NCBI RefSeq assembly: GCF_014202315.1
Contig: NZ_JACHGN010000004.1
Span: 542,906 to 606,905, forward strand
DNA length: 64,000 bases
Origin: Thermocatellispora tengchongensis
GTDB taxonomy: Bacteria > Actinomycetota > Actinomycetes > Streptosporangiales > Streptosporangiaceae
Direction of reading: 5' to 3'
Positions 34,914 through 43,996 of the stretch are shown piece by piece (position 1 is the stretch's first letter; each line of letters opens with the position of its first letter). The translations under genes were made by a program, and so were the position numbers. The notes below the pieces were generated by a model. That model had not been told where the DNA came from and made no database searches. It was given only the letters and a program-made list of their open reading frames with translations.

Positions 34914-36560
34914 ATGGACTCCGCGAAGCATGCCGGTGACGCCGCCGTAGCCGTCTCCAAGGCCTACGGCATCGAGACCATGTTCACCTTGTCCGGCGGG
35001 CACGTCTTTCCCCTGTACGACGGGGCCGTGCACGAAGACATGCGCATCCTCGACGTGCGCCACGAGCAGAGCGCGGTGTTCGCGGCCGAGGCCACCGCGC
35101 GCCTGACGCGCAGACCGGGGCTCGCCGTGCTCACCGCGGGCCCCGGCATCACCAACGGCGTGAGCGGCGTGGCCACCGCCCACTTCAACGGCTCCCCCGT
35201 CGTCGTCCTGGGCGGCCGGGCACCGCGCGCACGCTGGGGCTCGGGGGCCCTGCAGGAGATGGACCACCCGCCGCTGTTCGAGACCATCACCAAGCTCGCC
35301 TTCACCGCGGGCTCGGCCGAGAGCATCGGGCAGGACGTGGAGAGCGCGTTCCGCACCGCCATAGCGCCGCACCGCGGCCCGGTCTTCCTCGACTTCTACA
35401 TGGACGACCTGTTCTCCCCCGCCCCCGCGCACCGGGTCGAGACCCTGACCCCGTCCCCGCTCGAACCCGACACCGACCGCCTCGCCGAGATCGCCCGGCT
35501 GATCGCCGAGGCCGAGCGGCCGGTGCTCGTACTCGGCTCCGACGTGTGGATGGAGCGCGCCGAGGAGGCCGCGCGCGACTTCGCCGAGGAGTGGCGGCTG
35601 CCGGTCATCCCCAACGGCCAGGGCCGCGGCCTCCTGCCCGCCGGGCACGACCTGCTGGTCACCCGGGCCCGCGGCACCGCCTTCGGCCAGGCCGACCTGG
35701 TCATCGTCGCCGGGGCCCCGCTGGACTTCCGGCTCGGCTACGGCTGGTTCGGCGGCAAGGACGGCGCGCCGCTGGCCAAGGTGGTGCACATCGCCGACGC
35801 CCCCTCTCAGCTCGCCACGCACGTCGGCACCGCCGCGAGCGCCGCCGGCGACCTGTCGCTGACCTTCTGGGGCCTGAGCGCCGCCTGCGCCACCGCGAAG
35901 GTGGACCCCGGCCGGTACGCTCCTTGGCTGGCCAGGCTGGCCGAGACGGCCGCCGCCGCCATCGCGGGCGACGCCCCGCTGCTCGCCGCCGAGGCCGACC
36001 CGATCCACCCCATGCGCATCTACGGCGAGCTGGCCAAGGTCCTGGCCGACGACGCCGTGGTCATCGGCGACGGCGGCGACTTCGTCTCCTACGCCGGCAA
36101 GTACGTCGAGCCGGCCCGCCCCGGCTGCTGGCTGGACCCGGGCCCGTACGGCTGCCTGGGCACCGGCCTCGGCTACGCCATCGCCGCCCGCCTGGCGCGG
36201 CCGTCCTCACAGGTGGTGCTCCTCCTCGGCGACGGCGCGGCCGGCTTCTCGCTGATGGACGTCGACTCCCTGGTACGCCACCGCCTGCCGGTCGTGATGA
36301 TCTGCGGCAACAACGGCATCTGGGGCCTGGAGAAGCACCCCATGCAGATGCTCTACGGCTACGACGTGGCGGCCGAACTCCAGCCCCAGTGCCGCTACGA
36401 CCAGGTGGTCACCGCCCTCGGCGGCGGCGGCGAACTGGTCACCTCACCCGACGAGATCGGCCCCGCCCTGCAGCGCGCCTTCGACTCCGGCGTCCCCTAC
36501 CTGGTGAACATCGCCACCGACCCGGCCATCGCCTACCCACGCAACACCACAGGCATCTGA
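34914..36560 (+). CDS. acetolactate synthase-like ThDP enzyme
   Basis: The protein has 548 residues in three domains. The N-terminal pyrimidine-binding domain has the activating Glu in 'RHEQSAVFAAEATAR'. The C-terminal domain has the ThDP/Mg motif from 'GDGAAGFSLMDVDSL' to 'CGNNGIW'. Such proteins are annotated as acetolactate synthase large subunits, but there is no small-subunit gene beside it and the substrate is uncertain (2-oxo acid decarboxylase and oxalyl-CoA decarboxylase are alternatives). It starts 21 bp after bioB and may be read from the same transcript. Confidence 0.8.
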   Translation: MDSAKHAGDAAVAVSKAYGIETMFTLSGGHVFPLYDGAVHEDMRILDVRHEQSAVFAAEATARLTRRPGLAVLTAGPGITNGVSGVATAHFNGSPVVVLGGRAPRARWGSGALQEMDHPPLFETITKLAFTAGSAESIGQDVESAFRTAIAPHRGPVFLDFYMDDLFSPAPAHRVETLTPSPLEPDTDRLAEIARLIAEAERPVLVLGSDVWMERAEEAARDFAEEWRLPVIPNGQGRGLLPAGHDLLVTRARGTAFGQADLVIVAGAPLDFRLGYGWFGGKDGAPLAKVVHIADAPSQLATHVGTAASAAGDLSLTFWGLSAACATAKVDPGRYAPWLARLAETAAAAIAGDAPLLAAEADPIHPMRIYGELAKVLADDAVVIGDGGDFVSYAGKYVEPARPGCWLDPGPYGCLGTGLGYAIAARLARPSSQVVLLLGDGAAGFSLMDVDSLVRHRLPVVMICGNNGIWGLEKHPMQMLYGYDVAAELQPQCRYDQVVTALGGGGELVTSPDEIGPALQRAFDSGVPYLVNIATDPAIAYPRNTTGI

Positions 36561-36624
36561 ATCCGCCCCCCACCCCGCCCAGTGCAGGGGCTGGCGCCGA
36601 GATGGCCGTAAGGGCTCGCGTGGG

Positions 36625-36765
36625 CGCCCTGCGCGGGGTGGGCGGGTTTCACAAATGGGTGCAGTGACGGGGTAGTGGCGGCTTGGGCGCGGGTCGTGTC
36701 CGGAGCGACGACGGAAGACACGACCCTGAAAGGCGCCCAAGCCCGCCCGTGCGAAGCACGGGCCA
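36625..36765. repeat. dispersed palindromic element, copy R3
   Basis: Arms GGCTTGGGCGC (36680-36690) and GCGCCCAAGCC (36733-36743) bound a 64-bp element lacking the middle found in the 93-bp copies. The side hairpin GCCCGTGC-GAA-GCACGGGC is at 36745-36763. It lies between convergent genes. Confidence 0.8.
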
Positions 36766-36769
36766 GGAA

Positions 36770-38611
36770 CTACGCGGCGGCGGGCTTGGAGCCGGTGGCG
36801 GTGGGGGTGACGGTCGGTTCTGGGGTTTCGCAGCCGGCGGCGGGATCGACGACCAGTTCGACCGGGCGCCTGATGTCGGACCGCATGCCGCCTGCCGGGT
36901 CCTGCTGGACGACCTTGAAGCAGTCCTGTGCCGGTTCGCCGCCGCTCACCAGGATCTTGCTCTTGAACCCGGCGGCGGCCAGCCTGTCGACCGCCTGGGC
37001 CAGGGTCAGCCCCAGCACGTCGGGCACGACCTTGCGTGTCACCGAAGGGGTCGGGGTCGGGGTGGGCTTCTTGGTGGGCGTGGTCGGCGTCGGAGAGGGG
37101 CTGGGCTTCGCCTCGGGGGTCTCGCTCGGCCGCTCGGTGCGGGTCTGGCGGGGCTCGTCCTCGGCGGGGCGCGTGGTGGGCTTGTCGTTGGTGCGCTTGG
37201 GCGGTTTGGGGCTGTCCAGCGGCTCGGCGGTCTCGACGTTGGGCACGTTGTCGTTCTTGCGCGCGATCGAGGTGTTGCCGGTCGGCTCGGAGCCGCCGAA
37301 CTCGGTGAACGCCACCGCGACACCGCCGACGCACAGCACGCCGGCCGCGACCAGGGCGCTCACCGCGCCGGCCCGGCGCCGGCCGGGGGGTTTGCGACGG
37401 CCGCGTCCGCCGCCCGCCGCCGTCGCGGGGCCGGTGTCCGCGACCGGCCGGGACGAGGTGGTGGCGGAGCGCCGGTCGGCGCCGCCCTGGTAGGGCTCGT
37501 TCTGGTACGCCCCTGTCTCGTGGGCACCGGTCTGGCGGGCGCCCGTCTGGTAGGGGTCCGCCTGGTAGCCGCCGGTCTCGGCGGCGTAGAAGTCGGTCGG
37601 TGCGTACGCGCGCGCGTCGAACCCGCCGGTCAGCGAACCGCCGGAGGGCTGGCCGGGGTGCCCCCCGGTGGCGGGCGGCGGGCCGTGCGCGCCCGCGGTG
37701 TATCCGCCCGGGTACGCCCCGCCGGGCTGCGGCTGGGGCTGGGGCTGGGGCGGCGGCTGGGGGGCCGGGGCGGGGTGCGGCTCGGCGGCCACGGCGCTCT
37801 TGGCCGCCAGGCTCATCGCGGCGGCGTCGGGCCAGCGGCGCGCCGGGTCCTTGGCCAGCGCCACCTCCACGATCCGGCGCACCGGGGCCGGGATGTGCGG
37901 CGGCAGCGGCGGCGGGGCCTCGCGGATGTGCTTGAGCGCGATCGTGACCGGCGTGTCGCCGTCGAAGGGCCGGTGGCCGGCCAGGCACTCGTACGCCACG
38001 ACGCCGAGCGCGTAGATGTCCACGGCCGGGGTCACCGGCGCGCCCTCGGCCTGCTCGGGCGCGCAGTAGGCGGCGGTGCCCAGCACCATGCCCGCGTCGG
38101 TGAGCCTGCTCGCGGTGTCGGCCCGCGCGATGCCGAAGTCGGTGAGCACGAGGGTGCCGTCGGCGCGGACCAGCAGGTTGCCCGGCTTGATGTCGCGGTG
38201 CACGATCCCCTGCTCGTGCACCGCCTGCAGCGCCGAGGCCGCCTGGGCGATCAGCTCCATCGCGGCCTCGGGCGGGATCTGCCCGAGGCGGGTGAGCAGG
38301 CGGTCCAGCGGCTCGCCGTCCACGAACTTCATCACCAGGTACGCCTGCGCCCCCACGCCGGGCACCTGGTCCACACCGTAGTCGTAGACGTCCACGACGC
38401 CGGGGTGGTTGATCGTCGCCATCGCGCGCGCCTCGCCGCGGAAGCGCTCGCCGAAGCCGGGATCGTCGGTGCGGCCGGGCAGCAGCACCTTCACCGCGAC
38501 CGTGCGGCCGAGGACGACGTCCTCGCCTCGCCAGACCTCGCCCATGCCACCGGCGCCGAGGCGGACGTCCAGGCGGTAGCGTCCCGCCAGCGTCGTCCCT
38601 TGGGCCACCAT
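36770..38611 (-). CDS. PknB-like serine/threonine kinase with one PASTA domain
   Basis: The protein has 613 residues. The kinase domain (about 11-270) has the Gly loop 'LGAGGMGEVWRGED', 'VAVKVL', catalytic 'HRDIKPGN' near residue 138 and 'DFGIA'. A Pro/Gly/Gln-rich juxtamembrane region, with repeated 'YQ(A/N/T)' tracts, leads to one membrane helix near 410-430. Outside are a Pro/Lys/Thr linker and a single PASTA domain ('VPDVLGLTLAQAVDRLAAAG'). PASTA domains sense muropeptides or lipid II; most PknB proteins have three or four, this has one. The target is probably in cell-wall growth. Confidence 0.92.
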   Translation of the reverse strand: MVAQGTTLAGRYRLDVRLGAGGMGEVWRGEDVVLGRTVAVKVLLPGRTDDPGFGERFRGEARAMATINHPGVVDVYDYGVDQVPGVGAQAYLVMKFVDGEPLDRLLTRLGQIPPEAAMELIAQAASALQAVHEQGIVHRDIKPGNLLVRADGTLVLTDFGIARADTASRLTDAGMVLGTAAYCAPEQAEGAPVTPAVDIYALGVVAYECLAGHRPFDGDTPVTIALKHIREAPPPLPPHIPAPVRRIVEVALAKDPARRWPDAAAMSLAAKSAVAAEPHPAPAPQPPPQPQPQPQPGGAYPGGYTAGAHGPPPATGGHPGQPSGGSLTGGFDARAYAPTDFYAAETGGYQADPYQTGARQTGAHETGAYQNEPYQGGADRRSATTSSRPVADTGPATAAGGGRGRRKPPGRRRAGAVSALVAAGVLCVGGVAVAFTEFGGSEPTGNTSIARKNDNVPNVETAEPLDSPKPPKRTNDKPTTRPAEDEPRQTRTERPSETPEAKPSPSPTPTTPTKKPTPTPTPSVTRKVVPDVLGLTLAQAVDRLAAAGFKSKILVSGGEPAQDCFKVVQQDPAGGMRSDIRRPVELVVDPAAGCETPEPTVTPTATGSKPAAA

Positions 38612-38786
38612 GGTTCCCCCGTTACCCCCCTGTCGCGTTTACCTCTCTCACCTCAGGATTCTCCAACAAAGCGGATTTGTATCGCGGGGAGATAACACCG
38701 AGGTCACGAAACCCTGTGCTCGTGCGATCCTTGCCGCCCTCTGGGATGCCGGAGCCCCCAAGGGGTGATAAAGGGTAAGGCGTCAA

Positions 38787-38969
38787 TCAGCTTACTCTGA
38801 TGCCGTGTTGCGCGCAGCTCGCATACCACCCCGAGGGCATCACCTGCACCACCATTCTCCTCCTGCACTCGGGGCAGTACCTCGGCGGCTCCATCTCGCG
38901 TGCGGCCCGGCACGCCGTGTGGTCGCCCTCGGCGGCGCGCCCTCCGCAGTGGTCGCAGTACTCGCTCAC
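38787..38969 (-). CDS. bsaP: biotin synthase auxiliary protein
   Basis: The protein has 60 residues starting with GTG. The pattern 'YCDHCGG', 'DHTACRAAREMEPPRYCPEC' and 'MPSGWYASCAQHG' supplies about seven conserved cysteines, matching BsaP (Rv1590 in M. tuberculosis), a small metal or Fe-S protein needed by actinobacterial biotin synthase. In many genomes it directly follows bioB; here it lies about 4 kb away on the other strand, after the kinase gene's promoter. The role is from family knowledge; the cysteine pattern is seen directly. Confidence 0.85.
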   Translation of the reverse strand: MSEYCDHCGGRAAEGDHTACRAAREMEPPRYCPECRRRMVVQVMPSGWYASCAQHGIRVS

Positions 38970-38993
38970 GGCACCGACCCTAGACTGACGTGC

Positions 38994-39374
38994 ATGACGA
39001 TCGCTCCCGGGTTGACCGCCACCATGCTGTTCCTGGTCGAAAAGGCGGACACCGCCGCCATGCTGGGCAGCGGCGACGTACCCATCCTGGGCACCCCGCG
39101 TCTGCTCGCCTTCGCCGAGGCCGCGACGGTGCAGGCCGTACGCGACCACCTCGAACCCGGGCAGACCACGGTCGGCACCCGGGTGGAGCTGGAGCACCTC
39201 GCCGCGTGTCCGGTGGGCGCCCACGTGGAGCTGAGCGCCGAGCTCACCAAGGTGGACGGCCGGCGCCTGGTCTTCGGGTTCACCGCCACCGAGCGGGCCA
39301 CGCTGGTCGGTTCGGGGACCATCGAGCGCGTCGTGGTCGATCGCGCCCGATTCCTCGCCCGTGCAACCTCCTGA
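38994..39374 (+). CDS. thioesterase, hotdog fold (FlK-like)
   Basis: The protein has 126 residues. 'PRLLAFAEAATVQAVRDHL' and 'TTVGTRVELEHLAACPVG' match the thioesterase family related to fluoroacetyl-CoA thioesterase, with the catalytic Thr/Glu/His positions plausibly in the 'VLGTP', 'FAEAA' and 'LEHLA' segments. It hydrolyses an acyl-CoA of unknown identity. It is divergent from bsaP with about 25 bp between them. Confidence 0.78.
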   Translation: MTIAPGLTATMLFLVEKADTAAMLGSGDVPILGTPRLLAFAEAATVQAVRDHLEPGQTTVGTRVELEHLAACPVGAHVELSAELTKVDGRRLVFGFTATERATLVGSGTIERVVVDRARFLARATS

Positions 39375-39381
39375 CCGGTCG

Positions 39382-39597
39382 CTACTCGTCGATGACCGCG
39401 ATCAGGTCGCCCTCCTGGACCACGTCGCCCTCGGCCACCTTGAGCTGGGCCACGACGCCCGGCTCCTCGGCCAGGACCGGGATCTCCATCTTCATCGACT
39501 CCAGGATGACCAGAGTGTCGCCCTCGTCCACGGTGTCGCCCTCCTGGGCGACGACCTTCCAGACGTTCGCCACCATCTCCGCGCGTACCTCAGCCAT
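39382..39597 (-). CDS. small biotin/lipoyl carrier protein
   Basis: The protein has 71 residues and consists only of a biotinyl domain. Lys36 in 'ESMKMEIPV' is the biotinylation site; the fold repeats as 'EGDTVDEGDTLVIL' and 'EGDVVQEGDLIAVI'. It should carry CO2 for the biotin carboxylase encoded 51 bp upstream in the same direction. The ATG at 39597 follows GGGGAG. Confidence 0.9.
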   Translation of the reverse strand: MAEVRAEMVANVWKVVAQEGDTVDEGDTLVILESMKMEIPVLAEEPGVVAQLKVAEGDVVQEGDLIAVIDE

Positions 39598-39648
39598 CGG
39601 GTGCTCCCCTCGTAAGTGATCCAACTCTGCCAGAACCTCCGGGCGCCA

Positions 39649-40995
39649 TCACCGTGATCGCATCCGCTCGACCAGGCCCGTGTCATAGTCGCCGCCGGCG
39701 AACTCGGGCCGGTCCAGCAGCTCGGCGCAGAACGGCAGGTTGTTCTTGGGCCCCTCGATCACGAAGGCGGCCAGCGCCTCGCGGGCCCGCGCCAGCGCCG
39801 CCTCGCGGGTCGGGCCGTGCACGCACAGCTTGGCCAGCAGCGGGTCGTAGAACGGCGTGACCGTGTTGCCGGCCTCGTAGCCGGAGTCGACCCGTACGCC
39901 CTCGCCCTCGGGCTCCTTCCACACCTCGATGCGGCCGGGGCCGGGGAGGAACCGCTTGGGGTCCTCGGCGTAGACCCGGAACTCGATCGCGTGCCCGCCC
40001 GGGGGCTCGGCGACCGGCGGCACCGCCTCGCCGGCGGCGATCAGAAGCTGCGCCCGGACCAGGTCGTGGCCGGTGACCAGTTCGGTGACCGGGTGCTCGA
40101 CCTGGAGCCGGGTGTTCATCTCCAGGAACACGAAGTCCTGCGCCTCGGTGTCGACCAGGCACTCCACGGTGCCCGCGCCGCGGTAGCCGACCGCCTCGCC
40201 GGCGCGTACGGCCGCGGCCAGCATGCGCTCGCGCAGCTCGGGCGTCAGGCCGGGCGACGGCGACTCCTCCACGACCTTCTGGTGCCGGCGCTGCACCGAG
40301 CAGTCGCGCTCGCCCAGGGCGACCACGGTGCCGTCGGCCAGCCCGAGGATCTGCACCTCGACGTGCCGGGCCCGCTCGATGTACCGCTCAAGCAGCACCC
40401 CGGCCCCGTCGCCGTCGCCGGCGAACCTGGCCGCGGCCCGCGCCGCCGCCTCGTACGCCTTGACCAGGCCGGCCTCGTCACGGGCGACGCTCATGCCGAT
40501 GCCGCCGCCACCGCCCGCGGTCTTCACCATGACCGGATAGCCGATCGCCGCGGCGGCCTCGGCGGCCCGCCCGGCGCCGGCGACCGGCTCGCGGGTGCCC
40601 GCGGCCACGGGGACGCCGGCCTCCTGCATCAGGTTCCGCGCGTTGATCTTGTCGCCCATGCGCTCGATGGCCTCGGGCGCGGGCCCGATCCAGGTCAGCC
40701 CGGCCTCGACCACCGCCCGCGCGAACGCCGGGCTCTCGGACAGGAACCCGTAGCCGGGGTGCACGGCCCGCGCGCCGGTACGCCGGGCGGCGTCGAGCAC
40801 CTTGCCGATGTCCAGGTAGCTCTGCGCCGGGTGCGCCGGGCCGATCGGCACCGCCTCATCGGCCTCGCGGACGAACGGGAGCCCGGCGTCGGCCTCGGAG
40901 TGCACCGCGATGGCCCGTAACCCCATCTGCCTGACCGTGCGGATGATCCGGCGCGCGATCTCTCCCCGGTTGGCGACCAGAACGGACTCGAACAC
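39649..40995 (-). CDS. accC: biotin carboxylase subunit of an acyl-CoA carboxylase
   Basis: The protein has 448 residues, the usual AccC length without a fused carrier domain. 'MFESVLVANRGEIARRIIRT', the ATP-grasp loop 'KTAGGGGGIGM' and 'FLEMNTRLQVEHPVTE' are all present. It carboxylates the biotin on the small carrier protein encoded next. No carboxyltransferase gene is in the window. With the biotin synthesis genes 5 kb away, this region supports both making and using biotin. Confidence 0.9.
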   Translation of the reverse strand: MFESVLVANRGEIARRIIRTVRQMGLRAIAVHSEADAGLPFVREADEAVPIGPAHPAQSYLDIGKVLDAARRTGARAVHPGYGFLSESPAFARAVVEAGLTWIGPAPEAIERMGDKINARNLMQEAGVPVAAGTREPVAGAGRAAEAAAAIGYPVMVKTAGGGGGIGMSVARDEAGLVKAYEAAARAAARFAGDGDGAGVLLERYIERARHVEVQILGLADGTVVALGERDCSVQRRHQKVVEESPSPGLTPELRERMLAAAVRAGEAVGYRGAGTVECLVDTEAQDFVFLEMNTRLQVEHPVTELVTGHDLVRAQLLIAAGEAVPPVAEPPGGHAIEFRVYAEDPKRFLPGPGRIEVWKEPEGEGVRVDSGYEAGNTVTPFYDPLLAKLCVHGPTREAALARAREALAAFVIEGPKNNLPFCAELLDRPEFAGGDYDTGLVERMRSR

Positions 40996-41158
40996 TCGTG
41001 CTCTCCCTCGGCATCGACCACCGCCCCCGACGCCTCACCACCTTATGGCCGTGACCGGCACCGCACCTTTCCCCCAAAACCACCGTTCCCCGCACCATGA
41101 TCTGTAGGAACCACACAACGCATGTTGCGCGCTTGTGAATCGGTGGTGAAACCGCGGA

Positions 41159-42430
41159 CTACAACCGGTGCAGCGGGGCGAGGCGATCGACGACCCGGGC
41201 CATGGCCTCGACCACGGCGGGGTCGTACTCGGTGCCGGCGGCCAGGCGCAGCCGTTCCAGCGCGGCGCCCGCCCGGTCGCGGTCGGTGGAGCCGCCCATC
41301 AGGTCGTCGTAGCCGTTGGCCACCTTGATGATCCGGCTGGCCAGCGGCGGGCCCTCGGCGACGGGGTCGCACTGGCGGCGTACGATCTCGGCGACGCGGT
41401 CGAGCACGCCCGTCTGCTTGATCACCTCCGCGCCCAGCTCGGCGATCCTGCGGGCCTGGGCGGGGTCGGTGAGCACGGTGGCCCCGCCCGGGATCGGGTC
41501 GCGCAGGGAGAGCTGGCCGATGTCGTGCATCAGCGCGGCGTACTCCAGCTCCAGCAGCTCCGGCTCGGCCAGGCCCATCTCCCGGCCCACGGCCACCGAC
41601 AGGCGGCTCACCCGCCGTGAGTGGCCGGGCTCGACGTATCCGCCGACCTCGGTGACCCGGGCCAGGGCGCGCACGGTCTGCAGGTAGGTGGCGCGGATGC
41701 CGGCGTACTTGCGGAAGGCGACCTGGGTGACCAGGAGCGGGGCGGCGAAGACGAGCAGCGCGGCCATGTCCATGCTGTGCGCGGCCAGCGCGAGCAGCAG
41801 GCCGGACGCGGCGACCGCGGCGCCGAGCGGCGCGGCCATGCGCAGCTCGTCGCGCACCGCCACCGGGAACGCCGTACGCACCTGGTCGGCGCGCAGCAGC
41901 GCCGCCACGACGATGTCGCACAGCAGCGCGAGCAGGATCATGGCGGCCATCACGCCGAGCACCGGGGTCCACTGGTCGGAGTGCGAGGTCATCTCGTACA
42001 GCGGCTCGGCGAGCGGCCGGAACGCGAAGGCGAGCAGCGCGCCGGTCAGCAACCGCCGCGCCATCGCGTCGAGGCGGGGCGGGCGGCCCACCGCCAGGTG
42101 CGGCAGGGCGCCCGCGATCATGCCGACCGCGAGCACCGCGACCACCTGCAGCGCCGAGTGCTGCGCCTGCCGCCCGCCCATGTCGAGCAGCAGGGTGTAG
42201 CCGAGCGCGGCGGCGGTGCTGATCGGGGCGACCTCGCGGTTGCCCGGCATGGTCAGCCGGGCCAGCTCGCCGGTCGCGATCAGCGCGCCGAAGCCGACCG
42301 CGACCGAGGCGTCGTGCAGCCCCACGGCCGCGGTGTGGGCGACCCCGGCCACGGTGACCAAACCGGCGGCGCAGATCAGCAGCAACTGGCCGGAGTCGAG
42401 CCCTTGCCAGGACCGGGGAGAGTCGATCAT
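41159..42430 (-). CDS. membrane protein with degenerate HD domain
   Basis: The protein has 423 residues. The N-terminal half is a bundle of about eight membrane helices, the C-terminal half an HD phosphohydrolase fold. 'GHSRRVSRLS' and 'MHDIGQLS' are kept, but where the neighbouring protein has 'HHHERHDGTGYP' this one reads 'RRQCDPVAEGPP', so the GYP motif and metal-binding histidines are lost. Hydrolysis of cyclic di-GMP is unlikely. It overlaps the upstream gene by ATGA, suggesting equal production and perhaps a complex. Confidence 0.82.
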   Translation of the reverse strand: MIDSPRSWQGLDSGQLLLICAAGLVTVAGVAHTAAVGLHDASVAVGFGALIATGELARLTMPGNREVAPISTAAALGYTLLLDMGGRQAQHSALQVVAVLAVGMIAGALPHLAVGRPPRLDAMARRLLTGALLAFAFRPLAEPLYEMTSHSDQWTPVLGVMAAMILLALLCDIVVAALLRADQVRTAFPVAVRDELRMAAPLGAAVAASGLLLALAAHSMDMAALLVFAAPLLVTQVAFRKYAGIRATYLQTVRALARVTEVGGYVEPGHSRRVSRLSVAVGREMGLAEPELLELEYAALMHDIGQLSLRDPIPGGATVLTDPAQARRIAELGAEVIKQTGVLDRVAEIVRRQCDPVAEGPPLASRIIKVANGYDDLMGGSTDRDRAGAALERLRLAAGTEYDPAVVEAMARVVDRLAPLHRL

Positions 42431-43782
42431 CGCTCGGACACCACCTGGATGGGCGTCGTCGGGTCGTCATGGTCCTTGATCACGACGGTCTCGGCCTCCT
42501 CGCCCGGCGGCACCGGCACCTTGCGCGGCGCCTCCCACCCGTCGCGCTCCACCGCCTTGACGAACGCCGCCACCATCACCGGGTCGAACTGCGTGCCCGC
42601 GGCCTTGCGCAGCTCCTCGATGGCCACCGGCACCGGCCGGGCGCCCCGGTAGGAGCGGTCGGAGGTCATGGAGTCGAAGGCGTCGGCCACCGCGATGATC
42701 CGGGCGAACTCCGGGATCTCGTCACCGGCCAGGCCCATCGGGTAGCCGGTGCCGTCGTGCCGCTCGTGGTGGTGCATGATCCCGGCGAACGCCTCGTCGA
42801 GGAAGTCGATGCCGCGCACGATCTCCAGCCCGCGCATGGGGTGCAACTGGATCGCGGCGTACTCCTCCTCGGTCAGCGGCCCCTCCTTCTGCAGCACCTT
42901 GGTGGGCACGCCGAGCTTGCCGACGTCGTGCAGCATGCCGGCGTAGCGGATCGCGCGCAGCCGCTCGGGGCCCATGCCGATCTCCTCGGCGATCATGGTC
43001 GAGGCGAGCGACACGCGGGTGCAGTGGCCGCGCGTGTAGTAGTCCTTGGTCTCCACGGCCTGGCACAGCGCGGCGATGGTCGCGTCGTACGAGCGCTGCT
43101 GCGCGAGGTACTGCCCGAACGCCCACCGTGCCACGAACAGCGGCAGCAGCACCAGCACCGCCGAGATCGACTGCACGGTGGCCCACAGCCCCGCGATCAG
43201 CAGCCCGAAGGTCGCGTAGCCCAGGTAGGACGCCAGCAACTGCACCATGCCGCGCACCGGCACCCGGTCCACCTGCGCGGCCAGCGACAGCATCACCGCG
43301 ATCAGCGCGAAGTTCAGAGGCACGTACACCGCCGCCGCGCCCGCGAAGGGCAGGATCAGCTCCTCGAAGTTCTCGATCTCCGGCACCCCGGCGACCCCGC
43401 CGAGCCGCACGAACACCTCGCCCGCGGCGTACCCGCAGATCGTGAACTGCGCCCCGTTGAACAGCCGTTTGGTCAGCGCCAGGCCCGGCCGCACGCTGAA
43501 CACCGCCGTCATGCCGACCAGCGCCGCCCCCGGCGGCCCCACCAGCACCACGGCGGCCAGCGCCGCGGAGAAGCTGACCGAGATCGCGGCCTGCTTGACG
43601 TTGAGCAGGGTCGGCACGGACTCGCACACCAGGAACAGCAGCGCGAGCACGAGCAGCGTGGACCAGTCGACCCGCTCGAACCGGCCCACCGCCAGACCGT
43701 GCCCCAGCAGCCCGAAGGCCACCGCGATCACGGCGGTCAGATAGAGCTTGGCGTACCACGGCAGTCCACGCAATGCGGCCAC
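42427..43782 (-). CDS. membrane HD-GYP domain phosphohydrolase
   Basis: The protein has 451 residues with about eight membrane helices, then a complete HD-GYP domain: 'TRGHCTRVS', 'MLHDVGKLGVP', 'HPMRGLEIV', 'HHHERHDGTGYP' and 'ADAFDSMTSDRSYR'. The domain commonly hydrolyses cyclic di-GMP or other cyclic dinucleotides. The membrane part resembles the MASE-like region of its degenerate partner downstream, so the two probably arose by duplication. About 210 bp separate it from the epimerase gene. Confidence 0.88.
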   Translation of the reverse strand: MAALRGLPWYAKLYLTAVIAVAFGLLGHGLAVGRFERVDWSTLLVLALLFLVCESVPTLLNVKQAAISVSFSAALAAVVLVGPPGAALVGMTAVFSVRPGLALTKRLFNGAQFTICGYAAGEVFVRLGGVAGVPEIENFEELILPFAGAAAVYVPLNFALIAVMLSLAAQVDRVPVRGMVQLLASYLGYATFGLLIAGLWATVQSISAVLVLLPLFVARWAFGQYLAQQRSYDATIAALCQAVETKDYYTRGHCTRVSLASTMIAEEIGMGPERLRAIRYAGMLHDVGKLGVPTKVLQKEGPLTEEEYAAIQLHPMRGLEIVRGIDFLDEAFAGIMHHHERHDGTGYPMGLAGDEIPEFARIIAVADAFDSMTSDRSYRGARPVPVAIEELRKAAGTQFDPVMVAAFVKAVERDGWEAPRKVPVPPGEEAETVVIKDHDDPTTPIQVVSER

Positions 43783-43996
43783 CTAACGGTGCTACAGGCG
43801 CGCGCTCACGTCCAGGAGATGCCCGCCGCCCGGCTGGTCATGCCCATACACATGCGCCGCCTCCACGTCGATTTCCGCAACTCAGGCTACAGAAGCGAAC
43901 CACACGCACGCGGCCCACTCCGAGAATCGCAAGCAAAGCGTAACCAACCCCTCACCGCGTGCCACAGCCCGGGGTGGGCGTGGGCGCGGAGAGGCG

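Noticed and set aside
33858..36008. A 716-codon minus-strand open frame over bioB and the ThDP gene
   Set aside because: It is antisense to two well-supported genes and has His/Gly/Arg-biased low-complexity composition.
38704..38913. Small minus-strand frame overlapping bsaP
   Set aside because: It lies in another frame over bsaP, whose cysteine pattern is conserved; no ribosome-binding site.
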